DNA of 64,000 bases from Eonycteris spelaea (GCA_003508835.1 PUFA01000223.1:1612001-1676000); one strand, 5' to 3'. Shown: positions 11,878 to 24,839, counted from the stretch's first letter. Translations and numbers: made by a program. Notes: a model not told the origin generated them from the sequence alone.

Positions 11878-13606
11878 GAGAAGTTTAACGAAGGGATAGG
11901 GAACACTAAAATGCAGGTAGAAAACGGAAAAGGGAACCAGTCAGAAATGAAGCCCGCGTCAGGGGGAATCGGCGGTACGTTAGAGGAAGCAGAAGGTCGG
12001 ATCGAGGACTTAGAAGGTAAGACAGCGGAAAACAGCCAATCAGGACAGCAACAAGAAAAAGAGTCCAAAAAGGCGAGGACGGTTTAAGGGGCCCCCGGGA
12101 CGACATCAGTAACAACATGACAAGGGGGACTAGAAGGAGGAGAGAGAGCAAGGGATCGCAAACCTATTTCAGGAAAGAATGTCGGAAAACGGTCCTAACT
12201 TGGTGAGGGAAATGGACATACAAGCCCAGGGAGCACAGATGGTCCCAAACAGGATGAGCCCAAAGAAGTCCACACCAAAATGCGTCGTAATTAAAATGCC
12301 AAAGGTGAAAGACAAGGAGAGAATCTTAAAAGCAGGAAGAGAAAAGCAGTTAGTTACCTACAAGGGAGCTCCCATAAGACTGTCGGCTGGTTTCTCAACA
12401 GAAACTCTGCAGGCCAGAAGGGGTTGGCAGGAAATGCTCGAAGTGATGAAAAGCAAGGATCTACAACCAAGATGACTCCACCCAGCAAAGCGTCATTTAG
12501 AATTAAAGGACAGATAAAGAACTTCCCAGACAAGAGAAAGCTAGAGGAGTTTGTCACCACCAAACCAGTATTACAGGAAATGGTGGAGGGGCTACTTTAA
12601 GAAGAAGAAGAAAAAAGAAAAATATATGAATAACGAAATGGCAATAACTACATATCTATCAACGATTACGTTAAATGTAAATGGATTAAATGCTCCAATT
12701 AAAAGAAAACTGTGGCTGAATGGATAAGAAAACAAGACTTTGACATATGCTGTCTACAAGAGACTCACTTCAGATCGAAAAACACAGAGGCTGAAAGTAA
12801 AGAGATGGAAAAAGACAGTTCATGAAAATGGAAATAAACAAACAAAAAGCTGGGGTAGCAATACTTACACCAGACAAAATGGACTTGAAAAGAAAGGCTA
12901 GAACAAGAGACAAAGAAGGGCCTAGTAATCCCATTTCTGGGGATTTATCCAAAGAAACCAAAACATCACTTCGAATGGACGTTGAACGGATGTTCATTGT
13001 AGCATTATTTACAATAGTCAAGATATAGAGGCCACCTGGGTGCCCATCAGTGGATAAGGGATGTATGTACATAATACAATGAAATGTCCATCAATGGATG
13101 GACGGATAAAGAAGAGGTGGTACATACACATACAGTGACATGTGACTCAGCCATTAAAAGAATGAGCTCTCGCCATCTGAAGCAATGTGAATGGACCCGG
13201 AGGGTACGGTGCTGAGAGGGTGAGTCAGACGAGGAAGACAAAGGCCACATGATCTCGCTCACATGTGGAACCTCAAGAACAAAACAAACAAACAAAACAG
13301 AAACAAACACAGGTGCAGAGAACATTTTGGGGTTGCCAGACGGGTGGGCGTGTGCGTGTGAAAAAGTGGAAGGGATTAGGAAGTACACACTGTTAGCTGC
13401 AAAATGGTCAGGGGTGTAAGGCACAGCCCAGGGGAGAGTCCATACTATCACCATGACTGCACACGGTGTCGGATGGGTACTGGGTTTATCAGGGTGACTG
13501 GTCGCTTTGTAAGTTATATAAATGTCTAACCACTATGCTGCACACCCGAAACTAACATAATATCATATGTCGACTGTAATTACAAATTCAAAATTAAAAA
13601 AAGAAA
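11878..13606 (+). mobile_element. L1 LINE with internal deletion (ORF1 + start of ORF2 + 3' end)
   Basis: The element runs left to right through L1 ORF1 (about 11,930-12,600), the spacer between the ORFs, the start of ORF2 (endonuclease region, about 12,640-12,918), then directly into the last few hundred bases of ORF2 and the 3' UTR (about 12,920-13,590), ending in an A-rich tail. The 3' UTR words 'AACCACTATGCTGCACACC' and 'GAAACTAACATAATATC' are characteristic of laurasiatherian L1. Most of ORF2, including all of the reverse transcriptase, is absent. ORF1 and ORF2 both carry stops and frameshifts, so the copy is dead. Confidence 0.9.
12179..12475 (+). pseudogene. L1 ORF1p C-terminal remnant
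   Basis: An open stretch of 98 codons inside the L1 element. It contains the ORF1p C-terminal pattern KERILKAGREKQ, then ETLQARRGWQEML and SKDLQPR, which belong to the RRM and C-terminal domains of the RNA-binding chaperone encoded by L1. The natural protein starts well upstream and ends downstream, and both sides are broken by stops or frameshifts. The in-frame Met is only the first Met of the surviving piece. Confidence 0.85.
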
Positions 13607-16600
13607 GACATGTGATAGAAGTTTTCCTAAATTCGACAATACTAACGTTTCTCTCAACATGACCAAACATGAATTGCAAAGTTAAAATGAACTTTTCTAA
13701 ACTCTCAACAATTAAAAAAATAAATACTGGTCGTCTGTGCTGGAGGAGACGCGTTCTCTCTTCCTTTTCTTCCTGGAGAGGCTGTCATGTGACTGTGTGA
13801 AGAGGCCGGAGAGCGTGCACAGGCAGCCCCTGCGCCCGGAGTGTGTGCCCGGGCGGGGGAGCGGGTGCCGGGCAGACAGGTATTAAGTCGGTGATGCTAT
13901 CCTTCTGGCTTTTGTGATGCTCGGGGTATTTGTCTGTTCTTAAAGTATCGTCATTGGCTGCATTTTTTTCTCATTCCAAATAAATATTTGCTCTTGTACC
14001 TAAGTTTTTATTTGCAATGTTTCTCTTCTTCTCTGTGGCTGCCATGGTTACCGGCCTCCAGGCTGCAGCTCCTGGACCGGCCTGGCTCAGGGAGGGCGTC
14101 GGAGCTGGACCGTGAGGCTTGGTCACCGGCTCCTGACCATGGATGCAGGTTGGAGTAAAACAGGCTGCGAGTGATAAACACCCAGAAAACTGGCTTGAAC
14201 CAGTGAGTGTGTGTTCTCAAGCGGCCAGGGGTGGCGGTCGTGGGTGCGGGCCCAGCCCTCTGGCCCCGCCTTCTTCTCGCCTGCGTGAGGTGCCCGCCGC
14301 GCCCCCGGCGTCCTGTCCACCTCGGTGGCCAGTGCCAGCTGTGTGGTGACTTTCGTGGGGAAAGGAAAAGCCTTCGCGGGTACGCCCGGCCAGCGTGCGC
14401 TGTGTCTCACCGGTCAGCGCCGCGTCACTCGGCACCCCCTGGCTGTGCCCCGGGGACAGAAGCCTCAGCCGGTTTCCACCACGGCGTTCTCCGGCGAGCC
14501 GCGTGCCCCTGCTCCCGCCCTGCTGTCCGCTGCAGGTGGCATGCACTGCCGTGGGGGGCAGAGGTGGCATTCACCAGCCCTCGGAGGGTGGGTGGCAAGG
14601 GACAGTGGTCATCGCAGGGAGAGAACACATGCTTCGGGTAAGACACGCCGCCCCCACGGGCAGAGTGGGCAGCCACACGGTGGCCACGCGGTGGCATCCT
14701 CAGCAACGCAGCCGCCAAGCTGGGGAGGGGGGTGCCACCCCGACCCCATTCTCCAGACGGGCAACCGAGGCCCGGGACGGGAGGGCCGGAGCCTGCCCGG
14801 AGTGGGCACCAACACCCTGCTGGGCTGCGGGACAGGGAGCTCCCCACGGCTCCACGCTGTCCTCTCCGCCCCTGGCCCTGCCTGGTGGCTCCCCCTGCCG
14901 CCCTCCTGCACAGGGGGCCTGGCCCACGTGGCCCGAGGCGCTCACAGGCTCCGGTGCCTCCCACCGCGGCTGGACGTGGCCAAGGAGCGGCCTTCGCGTC
15001 GGGAACGGCTGCGCAGCGCCCCTCTCTCTGCCTCCCGGCTGCCCTCTCCCCTCTCCCCTCCTCCTCTCTGTCTCTTTCTGCCCGCAGCACAGGTGGGGCC
15101 GCTTAGTAACGGGTAGTTTTTGAGCAGCAGGTTCAGCAGCGATGGGGCACACGCCCCCTGCCACAGGTTCGAGGTCATCCAACGCTCGCCGTGCTTCGTG
15201 GGCCCGGCCAGTGTCTTCGCGTGTTCTCTTGCCAAGACCAGCGGGCATTTGACCCCCGTGGACACGGTCGCCTGGTGCGGGCGGATGCCACCCACTGAGC
15301 TCGTCCAGCTTCGCGGGGAGAGAGCTGAGCCGTGCCCTGTCGCAGACGCCGCGTGCGTGGGTGGCGGGACTGGAGGGTGCAGATGACGGCGCTGGGGGGA
15401 GACGCCGGCACTGCGGCGACTCTTTGGGGGGCTGGGGGCGGGTTCCACGCGGCCGGTCCGGCCAGGAGCGCCGAGGCGGTGCGCTCGGGGCCCTCCGGCC
15501 GCGCATGCGCACCGCGGGCCTCACGGCACCTCCGCGCTCCTGGACGCGAAGCTGCCCGAGGTCGGGAGTGGGCCGCGTCCCGACCGCAGGGCCGGTGCGT
15601 GCATGACTGCCAGCGAGGTGGCGCTTGTCCCCAGGGGCGTGGTCCCAGCACCAGCGAAGGTGGCTTTCTTGGGGTGGGCGTGTCCTGCCGTGGCCGAGAA
15701 CCGCCCGCACGCTGGACCCGCCACCTGCGTCCCCCGCACCACGTCGGTCCCCAGCCCCCCTCGCTGAGTCAGCCTCCCCCAAAAGGGCGCCTTCAGTTTC
15801 CATCTGTTCCCACAGTCCCGTCTGCCGGGGGCAGCCAGTTCGATCAAAAGAAAAGAAAGACAGATGCTGTAGGTGACATTTTTTTGGCAGTCCCGAGAGA
15901 AAACAGGAATTTGGACTCACAGGAAATGCTGTGTACGGGGAGGAAGCTGCCACCGCTCGCTCGGGGTTAGAGCTGGGGGCTTGGGGCTCCCCGACACGGC
16001 TCGGGGCCGCGCCTGGCCCGGCGCCCAGGAAGGGGCGTCTGCGTTCCCGTGGGCTGTGGTTTCACACGGGCCATTGCGAAAGAAAAGCATGTCAGATATT
16101 GTCTGGGGGGATGGAGGTTTGAAAACAAATCAGAATCAATTAATCGTAGCCTAACGCCTTCTGTCCCTGAGTGTTCACACTGCACGTGTGTGGCAGGCGT
16201 GTTCCTGCTGCGGTCACACGCCAGGGAAGCGTGGTGCCTGGGTCCCCACCCTGGGTCCAGCTCGAGGCCCCAGGCTGGCTGCAGCCTCACCCGACCTCGG
16301 GACTGGCACCGGCCCCCGGCAGCGGCGAGGCGGGCTCTGGCTCCACCCCCACGCTCCTCTCTGGGGCGCTGCCTGGGCCCATGGCGGGACGCTGGCCCAG
16401 AAGACACCCCGGGGACGAAGCCTGTGCCTCGCAGCTCTCTCCCCCACTGGCTGCTGTTTTAAGGGTCACGGTTTCACTCTTTAGGGCCTGGTTCCCTTTG
16501 TGTCCCCGCAGGCCGGGCAGAGCTGGGGTGGCAGGTGTGTGTGCGGAGGGCTCCCCGCTGCTCGGCTGCTCGGACAGCAGTAGATACGCAGCGGTGGCAG

Positions 16601-17639
16601 CGAAACTGCAGGTCCCAACACAGAGCCACGTCTCCGACACGCGCCTCCCGCACGGGGGCTTCGCCGTGACAGGTGCCCTTTGGGGACCGCGCAGGCCCCC
16701 GACGCCGCGCGGCCAAGCCTCCAGCCGTGCAGGACATGCTCCTAGGAGGTGACAGTCCTCGAAGTCACCCGCCCCGCCCATCTCTGCGGTCACGTGGCCT
16801 TCACTGCCCCTGAATACCGTGGCCGGAGCGGCGCTGGGGGCTGGGGGAGGCCTGGACGGCGGGGCCTGGACACCCCCTCCCTGTGTCGCCGGTGGGAGCT
16901 GGGGCAGAGTCCTGTGAGCAGAGCCCAAAGGCTGACCGGCCGGCCACCGCTCCGTGAACGCCGCATGCCCAGCAGGCATCTTTGCATCTTTACCGAGGTT
17001 AAGCTACCCATTGTGCACGTCACGTGACCTAAGGCTCCAATTCCAGAGTGAAGTATAACATGGTTGTGATTAAGTTGATGTTGAATAAAAATATATGTAT
17101 CGTGGCAATCCATTTCTTGTTGTTGCCTTTCATGACTTTAATTTTAGGCATATCTGATTTCCGTAGGGTCTAGCGTGTCCCAAGATGGTATTAATGGCAC
17201 TTTAGTTAAAAAAAAAATTTTTTTTGAAATCTTTACTTAAAGTGTCACCCAAATGGAGTGTCAAAGAATTTTAGCTTTTGAAGATTTTAGCAAGCACAAT
17301 TATTCAAAACAGCCATAACAGAAAGGCACTGAAACTTACCTGGAAAAAAAAAGGAAAGGTAAGTTTAGTTTCAACCGTGTAACTAAATAATAAATAAATA
17401 AAACAGTACTTTCTAATTCTCGAATTCTCCTGCCAATAATAATTTCAAAAGCTAAAAAATAACGGTTCATAATGAACTATTTCAAGGTACTGGAGAAAAT
17501 AAATTGGTAATTAAACTGGAAAAATAGAAATTGAATCCGGAAGGAAGTAGGAGGAATATGCCAGAGCAGACAAGGTTTTGAAGTAACTGTGATTCGTGTG
17601 CTCAGTGGGGGAAAGGCACTCGGAATGGGAGACACAGTG
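13607..17639. other. Intergenic DNA, no gene seen
   Basis: From about 13,750 to 16,950 the sequence is GC-rich with many overlapping open frames and no recognisable protein. From about 16,980 to 17,640 it turns AT-rich and carries an A10T8 tract at 17,208-17,225 and a 10-bp inverted repeat (17,332-17,341 with 17,357-17,366). Nothing else could be named. Confidence 0.6.
17332..17366. repeat. Perfect 10-bp inverted repeat with 15-base loop
   Basis: AAACTTACCT at 17,332-17,341 is matched by AGGTAAGTTT at 17,357-17,366, with an A-rich loop between. The arms also look like splice-donor words (GGTAAGT), one on each strand, but no exon adjoins them. This is probably fortuitous. Confidence 0.7.
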
Positions 17640-18030
17640 TTTTAATGGAGAATCGGAATTGTGGGAGTCAGATGGACATCCTGGAACTGAAAAATACAGT
17701 ATTTAAAATGAGAAATTCAGTCCATGGGCTTAAAAATATACTGGACACTGCAGAGGACAGAGTCGGTAAACCTGAAGATACGTGAATAGAGAACATCCAA
17801 GATGAAACAGACACACGAGAGCAAAAAGCAGAGAGCGGACCCGGAGAGACACAGGGCCACAGCGAATGTCCCATGGGGCTCCGATGGCACTGGGATGATA
17901 CTGTGAAATGAACGGAGTCGGGGCGGGAGAGGGCATCCCGCCCACCTAGAAATCTGTAAGCAGAAATCCTTAAAAAATAAAGGCTCAAAGGATGACACTT
18001 TCAGAAAACCAAAAGCAAGAGATTTCATGG
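17640..18030 (+). mobile_element. Old L1 (L1M/HAL1-like) ORF1 fragment
   Basis: The left part ('CCTGGAACTGAAAAATACAGT' style wording, then 'GACACTGCAGAGGACAGAGT') matches the coiled-coil part of old L1 ORF1. The right part (about 17,945-18,025: AAATAAAGG, TTTCAGAAAACCAAAAGCAAGAG) matches its 3' end, and the middle is rearranged. It is plus-strand and heavily mutated. Confidence 0.7.
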
Positions 18031-18199
18031 CCTGCAGAGCCACAGTTCGGGCAAAACTGGAAGGAGGAGGGCCCCCCGCCCCCCGCCTGGAAGTGGGGGC
18101 AGCCCGGGCGGCGGAGGGGGGTGCTGTGTGCGACCCGGAGAACATTACCCATCTGAGGCGACAGCACGCCTCTGCTGGCCAGGCCCGTGGACTCGGGCA

Positions 18200-18213
18200 G
18201 CAGCAGGGGGCAC
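18200..18213 (+). promoter_or_regulatory. CTCF-like motif
   Basis: GCAGCAGGGGGCAC matches 13 of 14 positions of the CTCF core pattern CCASYAGRKGGCRS. The mismatch is the first base. CTCF binds such sites to anchor loops and insulators. Occupancy cannot be judged from sequence. Confidence 0.5.
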
Positions 18214-20910
18214 GGCAGAGGGGGCTGCACTGCTCTCCCAGCCCCCCTCTGTCGCCTGGCGCCAGGCAGCAGACCCCAAGGCTAAATCGGGCCGGGGCCG
18301 CGGGCGGGGGGGCCAGCAAGAGCAGGCGAGCAGGGCCCGGCCCTGCAGCACACGTGGGAGGAGAGCAGGGAGGAGGCGGCACCGGGCGGCAGAGCCCGGC
18401 ACCGAGGCCCAGCCAGGCTGCCGGGGCCCAGGCAGGCGCGTTAGGGGGATGCCGGGGCAGGCGCAGGTGGCTCTGTGCTCCTCCCGCCACCCCTGAGCGG
18501 AGACGCGGCCCGGCGTGCCGCAACGGGGTCCCCGGGGGCAGCCGGCAGAGGCCGCCCCAGCTCCTCCCAGCGCCCGGGCGTCCGGAGCCCCCAGAGCCCT
18601 CCCCGGCGGCCACACCCGCACTGCAGGCGGCCGACTGCGTCCGGGGTGCCAGCCGCGGGCAGCCTCTGAGAGGAGGAGACAAGAGTCACCCCAACATCCG
18701 CAGAATGGAGGATGGAAAACACCAGATCGAGGCCACTTTCGTGGAAAGAGAGGTATCTAAGCAACGCCTGAAGTCCAGAGCGTCAGTACGCCGAGAATAA
18801 CGCACGCGCTTAGTGTTGGGGACCAACGCAGGGAAGTCTGATTTTGCTTTAGCGAACACAGACATGTGTTGTTTTTAACAAGAATTTTAGTTTCGAAACT
18901 CATTTATTAACAGAGCTATTTTATAGATCCGGCGATGGAGTGTAATTATTTTGTTGGTCCTTAAATGTTTTTAAAATTCCTCATCTCCATCATTCTGGGT
19001 CCCCTGTTTGCGGGTGTTGCTGGCAGCCAGGTGGCCGAAGCTCCACGGTGGTCTTGGCCGAGCCCGGGTGTGTCACTGCGGTGAGTGCCCCGGGTCTCCC
19101 TTCTCTCGGGATCTTGACCCTTCAGTTGATCTTGGCCTTGGCAGCTCTCCGGTGCCTTTACACTGACTTTTAAAATGTGTTCTATCCAGATTTTTCTAAA
19201 CGATTCTCAGTGTCAGTGGCTGATACAGTTCACCATTCCAGGAAGTGCACACCTTGCCTTTGACCTTTTAATGCCGATTTTGGCCCATATCTCTTCCTCC
19301 TTTCTTCCCAAGTGAGCAGACTAATCGACCACTAATGGCCACTATTCAGAAGGTACAAGAGGTGACGGCAAATGACCCCTTCACAGCCGTTTCCATGGAC
19401 CGTCAGAGTACTGTGGGAGGGCTGAATGCTTCATGACTATTTAAAGACGGTTTTAGGTTCCATCATTTTGTGCCCCTAGAGTGAACAATAAACGCAGGTG
19501 ATGACCCACGTGAAGGACCGGGCCGAGCCTCCGGCCCGCAGTGGGCGCTCGGCTGGCGTTTCCTGCTGTCGGGGGCTCCCGGAGCAGCTTCCCGGCCCCC
19601 TGGGGGCTCTTCCTGTCCTTTGTGTTTGGAAGTTCTTCCCAGACGCTGGGAATTGCACGTGTCTCACCCACTCCAGACGGCCACAGAGAGGTGAAATGTG
19701 CACTGTCATGAGTGAGGAAGGCCCAGGCGCACACGCCCCGGTGGCTCTCCTGCCTGACCCGTTCGAGAAATCCCAAGCAACCACATTTGTCAAAAGCCCA
19801 GAAACACCCTCTTTACTTTCCTCGGGTTGAGATGTAACAGTGAAGTCATAAAATGAAAGACGGCAGGAATGTTTCTTTCACAGATAAGCGTCAAAGAGAA
19901 AACACACGAAAGAGACTTAAAAAATATCAGCCGATCACACTGTGTGACACATTTAAATTCTGATTCAAACACAAATGTAAAAAGAATTAAACTGACATTT
20001 ATGAGGCAACTGAAATTTTAAACGTTGACTTGATATTTGATGATATTAAGGAATGTTTTCAATATAGCCACAACATCATTATCAAGCCTAAAAAAGAAGT
20101 CCTTATCATTCATGAATGCATGCAGAGACATTTACAGAAGATATTTCTTGAAGTCTTGGATTTGCTTCTAAATAATACGAAGGAAGTGGGTAGCAGGAGG
20201 GAGTTTAGATTGAAAAATACACACGTCGGCCACAACCCGACACCTGAAGCCGAGTGTCAGACCCACGAGGGCACGCACAGTGCTCCACGTGTTTTGGTAC
20301 ACGTTCGGTTGGTCCGTTTCTCCTTTTCCTTTTTGAGCTTTTGCTTTATAAATGCTGTCATAGGGCATCTTTGTGCATTTCCCGTTTACCCTTGCATAAG
20401 TCTCGCCTTTGTGACAGATAATGGCCTGTCAGGGACACCCTGATGGCCTCCGGTGACTCCAGCGTCACCGGCAGCACCCGCTCGCGCCCTGGCCTGCCTC
20501 CCGGTCAGGCGCTCACGCGTGAACCTCGCCGTGCCGCCTGGCGCTTTGCTCCGCCCCGTTTCTCGTGCGGCTGCTTCCCGTCCTGGTGCACCAGTTCTCC
20601 ATGTTTCCCATCGTGAGTTCTAGAGTCAAGCACTTACGAAAAAAGGCCTTTCCAACGTCGTTCAGTGGTAAGACATTCGTATTTTGGTTTTGCTGTTTCT
20701 TTGGTGGATACGGTGTTCTGTGTTTACGCTGAAAGAAACAGGGCTCAAACGGTCTTCTTTCTCCATGTGCCATTTGTCCCAGAATGTTTCACTGAGAAAC
20801 AAACCCAGCCTCTCTCACTTGCGGCCTCCTGTGTGTGGCGGGTGTCTGTCCCCAGCCCTGTGCCATCCACACGTGTCACGGAGCTGCGATGGCATTTCTA
20901 TTCCTGACAG

Positions 20911-20972
20911 GGTCCTTCTTCTTCTTCCTTTTTTTTTGTTTTTTTTTTTTTGTTTTTTTGTTTTAATAAGAA
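20911..20972. repeat. T-rich tract
   Basis: TTC repeats followed by long T runs broken by single G bases. It could be the tail of an antisense retroelement, but no element body was recognised beside it. Confidence 0.8.
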
Positions 20973-21538
20973 TTTTTCTTATTATTTTGAGGCTTCTGGG
21001 TTTTCCTCTTCTGTTTCCATTTTTGGGAAGGAATATTTGAATTCTATAATGAGCATCTTCTTACTTAGTTATTAGAAAAATAAGTGCACACAGAAATAAG
21101 TAATCAGGACACAGAGTCCCCGTAACTTCCTGCAGCCAGTCCTGGGCACCGCCCTGGCCCAGCAGGTGGGGCCAAGCTGCGCCCAGGTGGGCCGCTCTGG
21201 CCCCAGACACACTCAAGCTGGAAGAGAGGCCCGCCTCCCCCGCCTGCCGGCAAGAAGTCCTGCACCCACGTGTGTCCAGGAGGCCGAGATCACAGTCTCG
21301 CTGGGTCCCTGAAGCGTCCTAGGGCTCTGTGATTTCCCAAGTGTCACTGCTGTGCGCCTTCTGAGACTCCGCGAGCCTGTTTGAGGAAGGGGCTCGGCTG
21401 TTTCAGGAGCCCGAAGGATTCTGTTGTCTGACTTAACCCCCACGAATGCGCCTGCGAGAGCCTCAGCCCTCGCAGAAAGAGAACATTTGGCATATTGGCG
21501 TTCAAATTCTCAAAACAAACTTATTAGTTAATGCAGCC

Positions 21539-21552
21539 GTCGCCATGACAAC
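21539..21552. promoter_or_regulatory. RFX X-box-like motif in an AT-rich island
   Basis: GTCGCCATGACAAC resembles the RFX X-box GTNRCC(N)2RGYAAC, with one mismatch in the second half. It lies inside an AT-rich stretch (21,475-21,685) that is free of recognisable repeats. Confidence 0.4.
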
Positions 21553-24500
21553 CAACAGCACAAAAACAAGCCATTAGCACACAGATTTATGACTGTGGAA
21601 GGGTTAGCTAATACCATTCCAGAGGTATATTATTTTCCACTCTCAGTTATAATAAAAAAACTAATTTAAAATCCAGCATGAGAGCATCATGTGGTACAAG
21701 GCTCCACACACAAAAGTAGAGACCCAAGTGCGAGCCCAGGTGTCTGCGTGCGACACGGTGGCCGAGCCTGGCCCCGCCCCATGGACGCAGAGGCAGGCGG
21801 GCTGGGCTCACACGTGTGGCAGGTGCAACAGGGCCACCACGTCATGCTTCGGGCCCCGTGGCAAAAGCCACCACAGGTGCGTGACGGGCACAGCTGTGCC
21901 CACTGCAGTTGGCCAGCCCCGACAAAAGTGACAGCAGGCGTCAGTTGTGACCGAGAGTGAGGCACTGAATCCAACCCTAGACTAGGGCCACCAGCCGAGG
22001 GTCAGGCCTATTTAAAATCTGTCTCAGAAGCTCAGGCTGGGAAGGCGACAGGACGGGCCGCAGGGGCAGCCCTGGCCAAGAACCGCTGGAGTCTGGGCGA
22101 CATGACAGCCCCGCCCACTGTCTTCCGCCGCCTGATTTTCTTTTCTGGGAGGGGACCGTGGCCCTGGAGCAGGCACTAACGCAGCAAACTGTTGTCCAAA
22201 TCAGCATCCTGTTGCCTTCCCACCAGGAAATGTCCCCAAGTGCAGGGTGGGGTTTCCAGGGACACGCGTGTAGATTTCACTGTGATGCAGAGAGGCGTGA
22301 AGGGTCAGGGAGCGGAGGTGTGACTGGGTCCCCTTGGCGAGGCCATGGGGTGGGGGTGCTCACACAGGCGGAGTTCGGTCGGGGAGCGTGGGGTGCAGAT
22401 GCAGTGGGCATGGAAACTGCTGCACCCCAACCACGTCTGAGTGAGCAGCGGGGTCCCAGGGGGCCCGCAGGCCGGGCTGCCTTCCTGCACAGGGCATGGG
22501 GGTATGGGACACATAGAAGAGCCTGGACTAGGACCCCCACCTGGAACAACACTCCAGGCCCCCTGGAGGGGAAGCCTGGGGCCCAGAGCTGGGGGTGGGG
22601 CTGGACGGAAGGGGGGGAGGGTTTAGAGCAGAGGCCGAGGGCCCGTTGCCACAGGGTGGTCAAGGGGAGGCACCATTCGAGGCGGCTGTCCCAGAGGGCG
22701 GAGACAGGAGGATGACAGTGAGAGGGGCTGAGGGGAGGAGCGGGGGCCCCTGAGGGGGAGCTGGGAGGGATGTGGAGGAGCCTCCGGGGGCGGGGCCTGA
22801 CGGATGCAGGGATAAGCACTGGGCGATGGTTCCCGTGACCCAGGGCACAGGGGAGGGGTCTGAGCCACTTGCAAACCATGCAGGGTGACATGTGGGGGCA
22901 GGAAGGAGGGCCGGGGTCTCACGCGACGCCTTCTGTGGGCTCAGAGGCGTGAGGAGCAGCACGTCCGCTGCGGGGGACAGAGGGGTGTAGGCGCCTGCGC
23001 AGAGAGGGAAAGCCAGGGTCAGGGCGGAGGGACGCAGGGGTCGCCAAGTGGCCCCCGGCGGCCGGCACAGGAGCGGCAGGTGGGGAGCGGGGAGGGGCGG
23101 GGCGGGGGCGCTGGGCGGGTCCTTCATCGGAGTCTAGTAAGCGCCTCGTAAGAACCCCGGAACAAGCAGGCTGGGGCGTCAGTGATCAGAGGGATGCTGT
23201 GGGTCGTAAGCTGGTACAGGCAACAGCCAAGGTCAGAGGGCATGAGATCTCGAGACACGGACGGCCAAGGCCACGTAAGCCACCGTCTTAGGGGCACCAT
23301 TCTTTCCCGCCACACCCCGCTTCTCCCGGGGGAGGCCCGGGGGTGGGGGGGCGGGGCTTCTCCCCACCACCCGCCCCCGGCGCTGGGCTGCAGCCCCCAT
23401 CGGGCCCCACGGCAGACACGTGCCGCCCAGGAGCAGCTGGACGTCGGTAACACGTGGGGAAATCACCAACTGACGCTGACGGAATTAGCCATGAGATAGA
23501 TCGACCGTGGTCAAAAGCGATCGCCCAGGAGTCACTCCACACCGCTGACCCGGGACTAGCTGGGAAATACACGTTTCTGGATTTTTTCCAGTTAAAAATG
23601 ACTGTTACGCGTAGGAATAACGTCAAATGAAGCCAACGAAAACTGAAGCCGCATGGAGTAGAAGTGGTTATAGAGGAAAAACGGAATGACCACCTAGAAG
23701 GAAACGGACAGAATATAAAAATACACGCAAAAGTTTTTAAATTTAGAGTGACAGAAGAATAGAAAGCCTTAACGAAGTTAGACTGCGCCCGTTGCCCGGC
23801 CTGCGGGAGGGACGGCCAGGGGACCCGTGGGAGCGAAGAAGCATTCGTTGAAATCGGACACAGATAAAAAACAAAACCCAGAAAACCTACAGACATGCAG
23901 ACATGGAGGAGTCAAAGTGTCATTGAAAATAAAAACAGAAACACTTCGGTTAACTGCATGTGTCCAGAGTCGATCCAAGAACAGCCGGCTCGACGTGCTC
24001 GGCTTCAGAACACGCTTCCTCGGCGAACGTCGGCCGCGGTGCGTAATTCCGGTTAATAAGATGGTTTGTGAACTTGGCGTTGAAACCCTCTCAGGGCGAC
24101 GGCATCTGCTGGGTCAAGATGCGGGAGCCGGAGCAGCGGACCCCGCAGGGGCCTCGCCTGACAGGCCACAGGCGGGGCTCCGATCGCTGTGCTCAGGTGC
24201 AGCCTCGGAGCCCTTCGATGGCATCAGTGCCTGCAGGCCGTGAGGGCGCAGTGGCCACCTCGGCAGCCAGGTGGGGACGCCTGGTGAAGAAGAATCAGCT
24301 CGCAGAGAGCGGGAGAGAAGGGGCCCGCGGAGGGCCCGCCTGCCGCCCCGAGCCTGTGGCTCCCGCCGTGCCTGAGTCGCCGGCCCCTGGACTCGCCCGG
24401 TAGGTGGGTTTCCTCTCCTGGGCCCCCAAGAGCCTGACCAGCGTGAGAGCGGGCCTGCCGCCGGGTCAGGCAGCAGGTGGAGCGTGCGGGGGCGAGCAGG

Positions 24501-24839
24501 CCACAGGGCAGGAGGCTGCAGTGCGGCCCGTGCGGGCGGCGCGGCCGGCGGGGACTGGGACAGCGCTCGCGTGACGAGGACGCCTGGGCCAACGACCTCG
24601 AGGGTCACGACCTCCATAAAGTTGAGGGGGCTAGGGCTAGGATGGTGGGTATGGGGGCTACCAGGCCTCAGAACCATCTAGAAGCTATTTGGGCAGAAAG
24701 GTGAGGAGCCAGCCTTCAGAGTTCTGGGAACGCGGGGAGGGGCTGGTCGGGAGGCCACAGACGGCAAGGATGAGGGCAGAGTGGCACACAGGGGCGTCAG
24801 GAGCCTCGAAACCGAGAGGGCCACTTTGTGGGGCCGGCT

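Larger units (their letters stand above)
18031..24839. other. Intergenic DNA, no gene seen
   Basis: A GC-rich block (18,050-18,680) is followed by AT-rich DNA (about 18,840-21,120), with a T-rich tract at 20,911-20,972. An AT-rich island without repeat signatures lies at 21,475-21,685. G-rich DNA fills 22,240-23,110, and AT-rich unidentified DNA lies at about 23,550-23,960. Frames open here lack protein character. No splice-linked exon series is evident. Confidence 0.6.

Noticed and set aside
14700..15953. Minus-strand open frame of 417 codons, the longest in the window
   Set aside because: Arg/Pro/Gly/Ala-rich composition typical of random reading through CpG-rich DNA. There is no domain, and several other frames are open across the same span.
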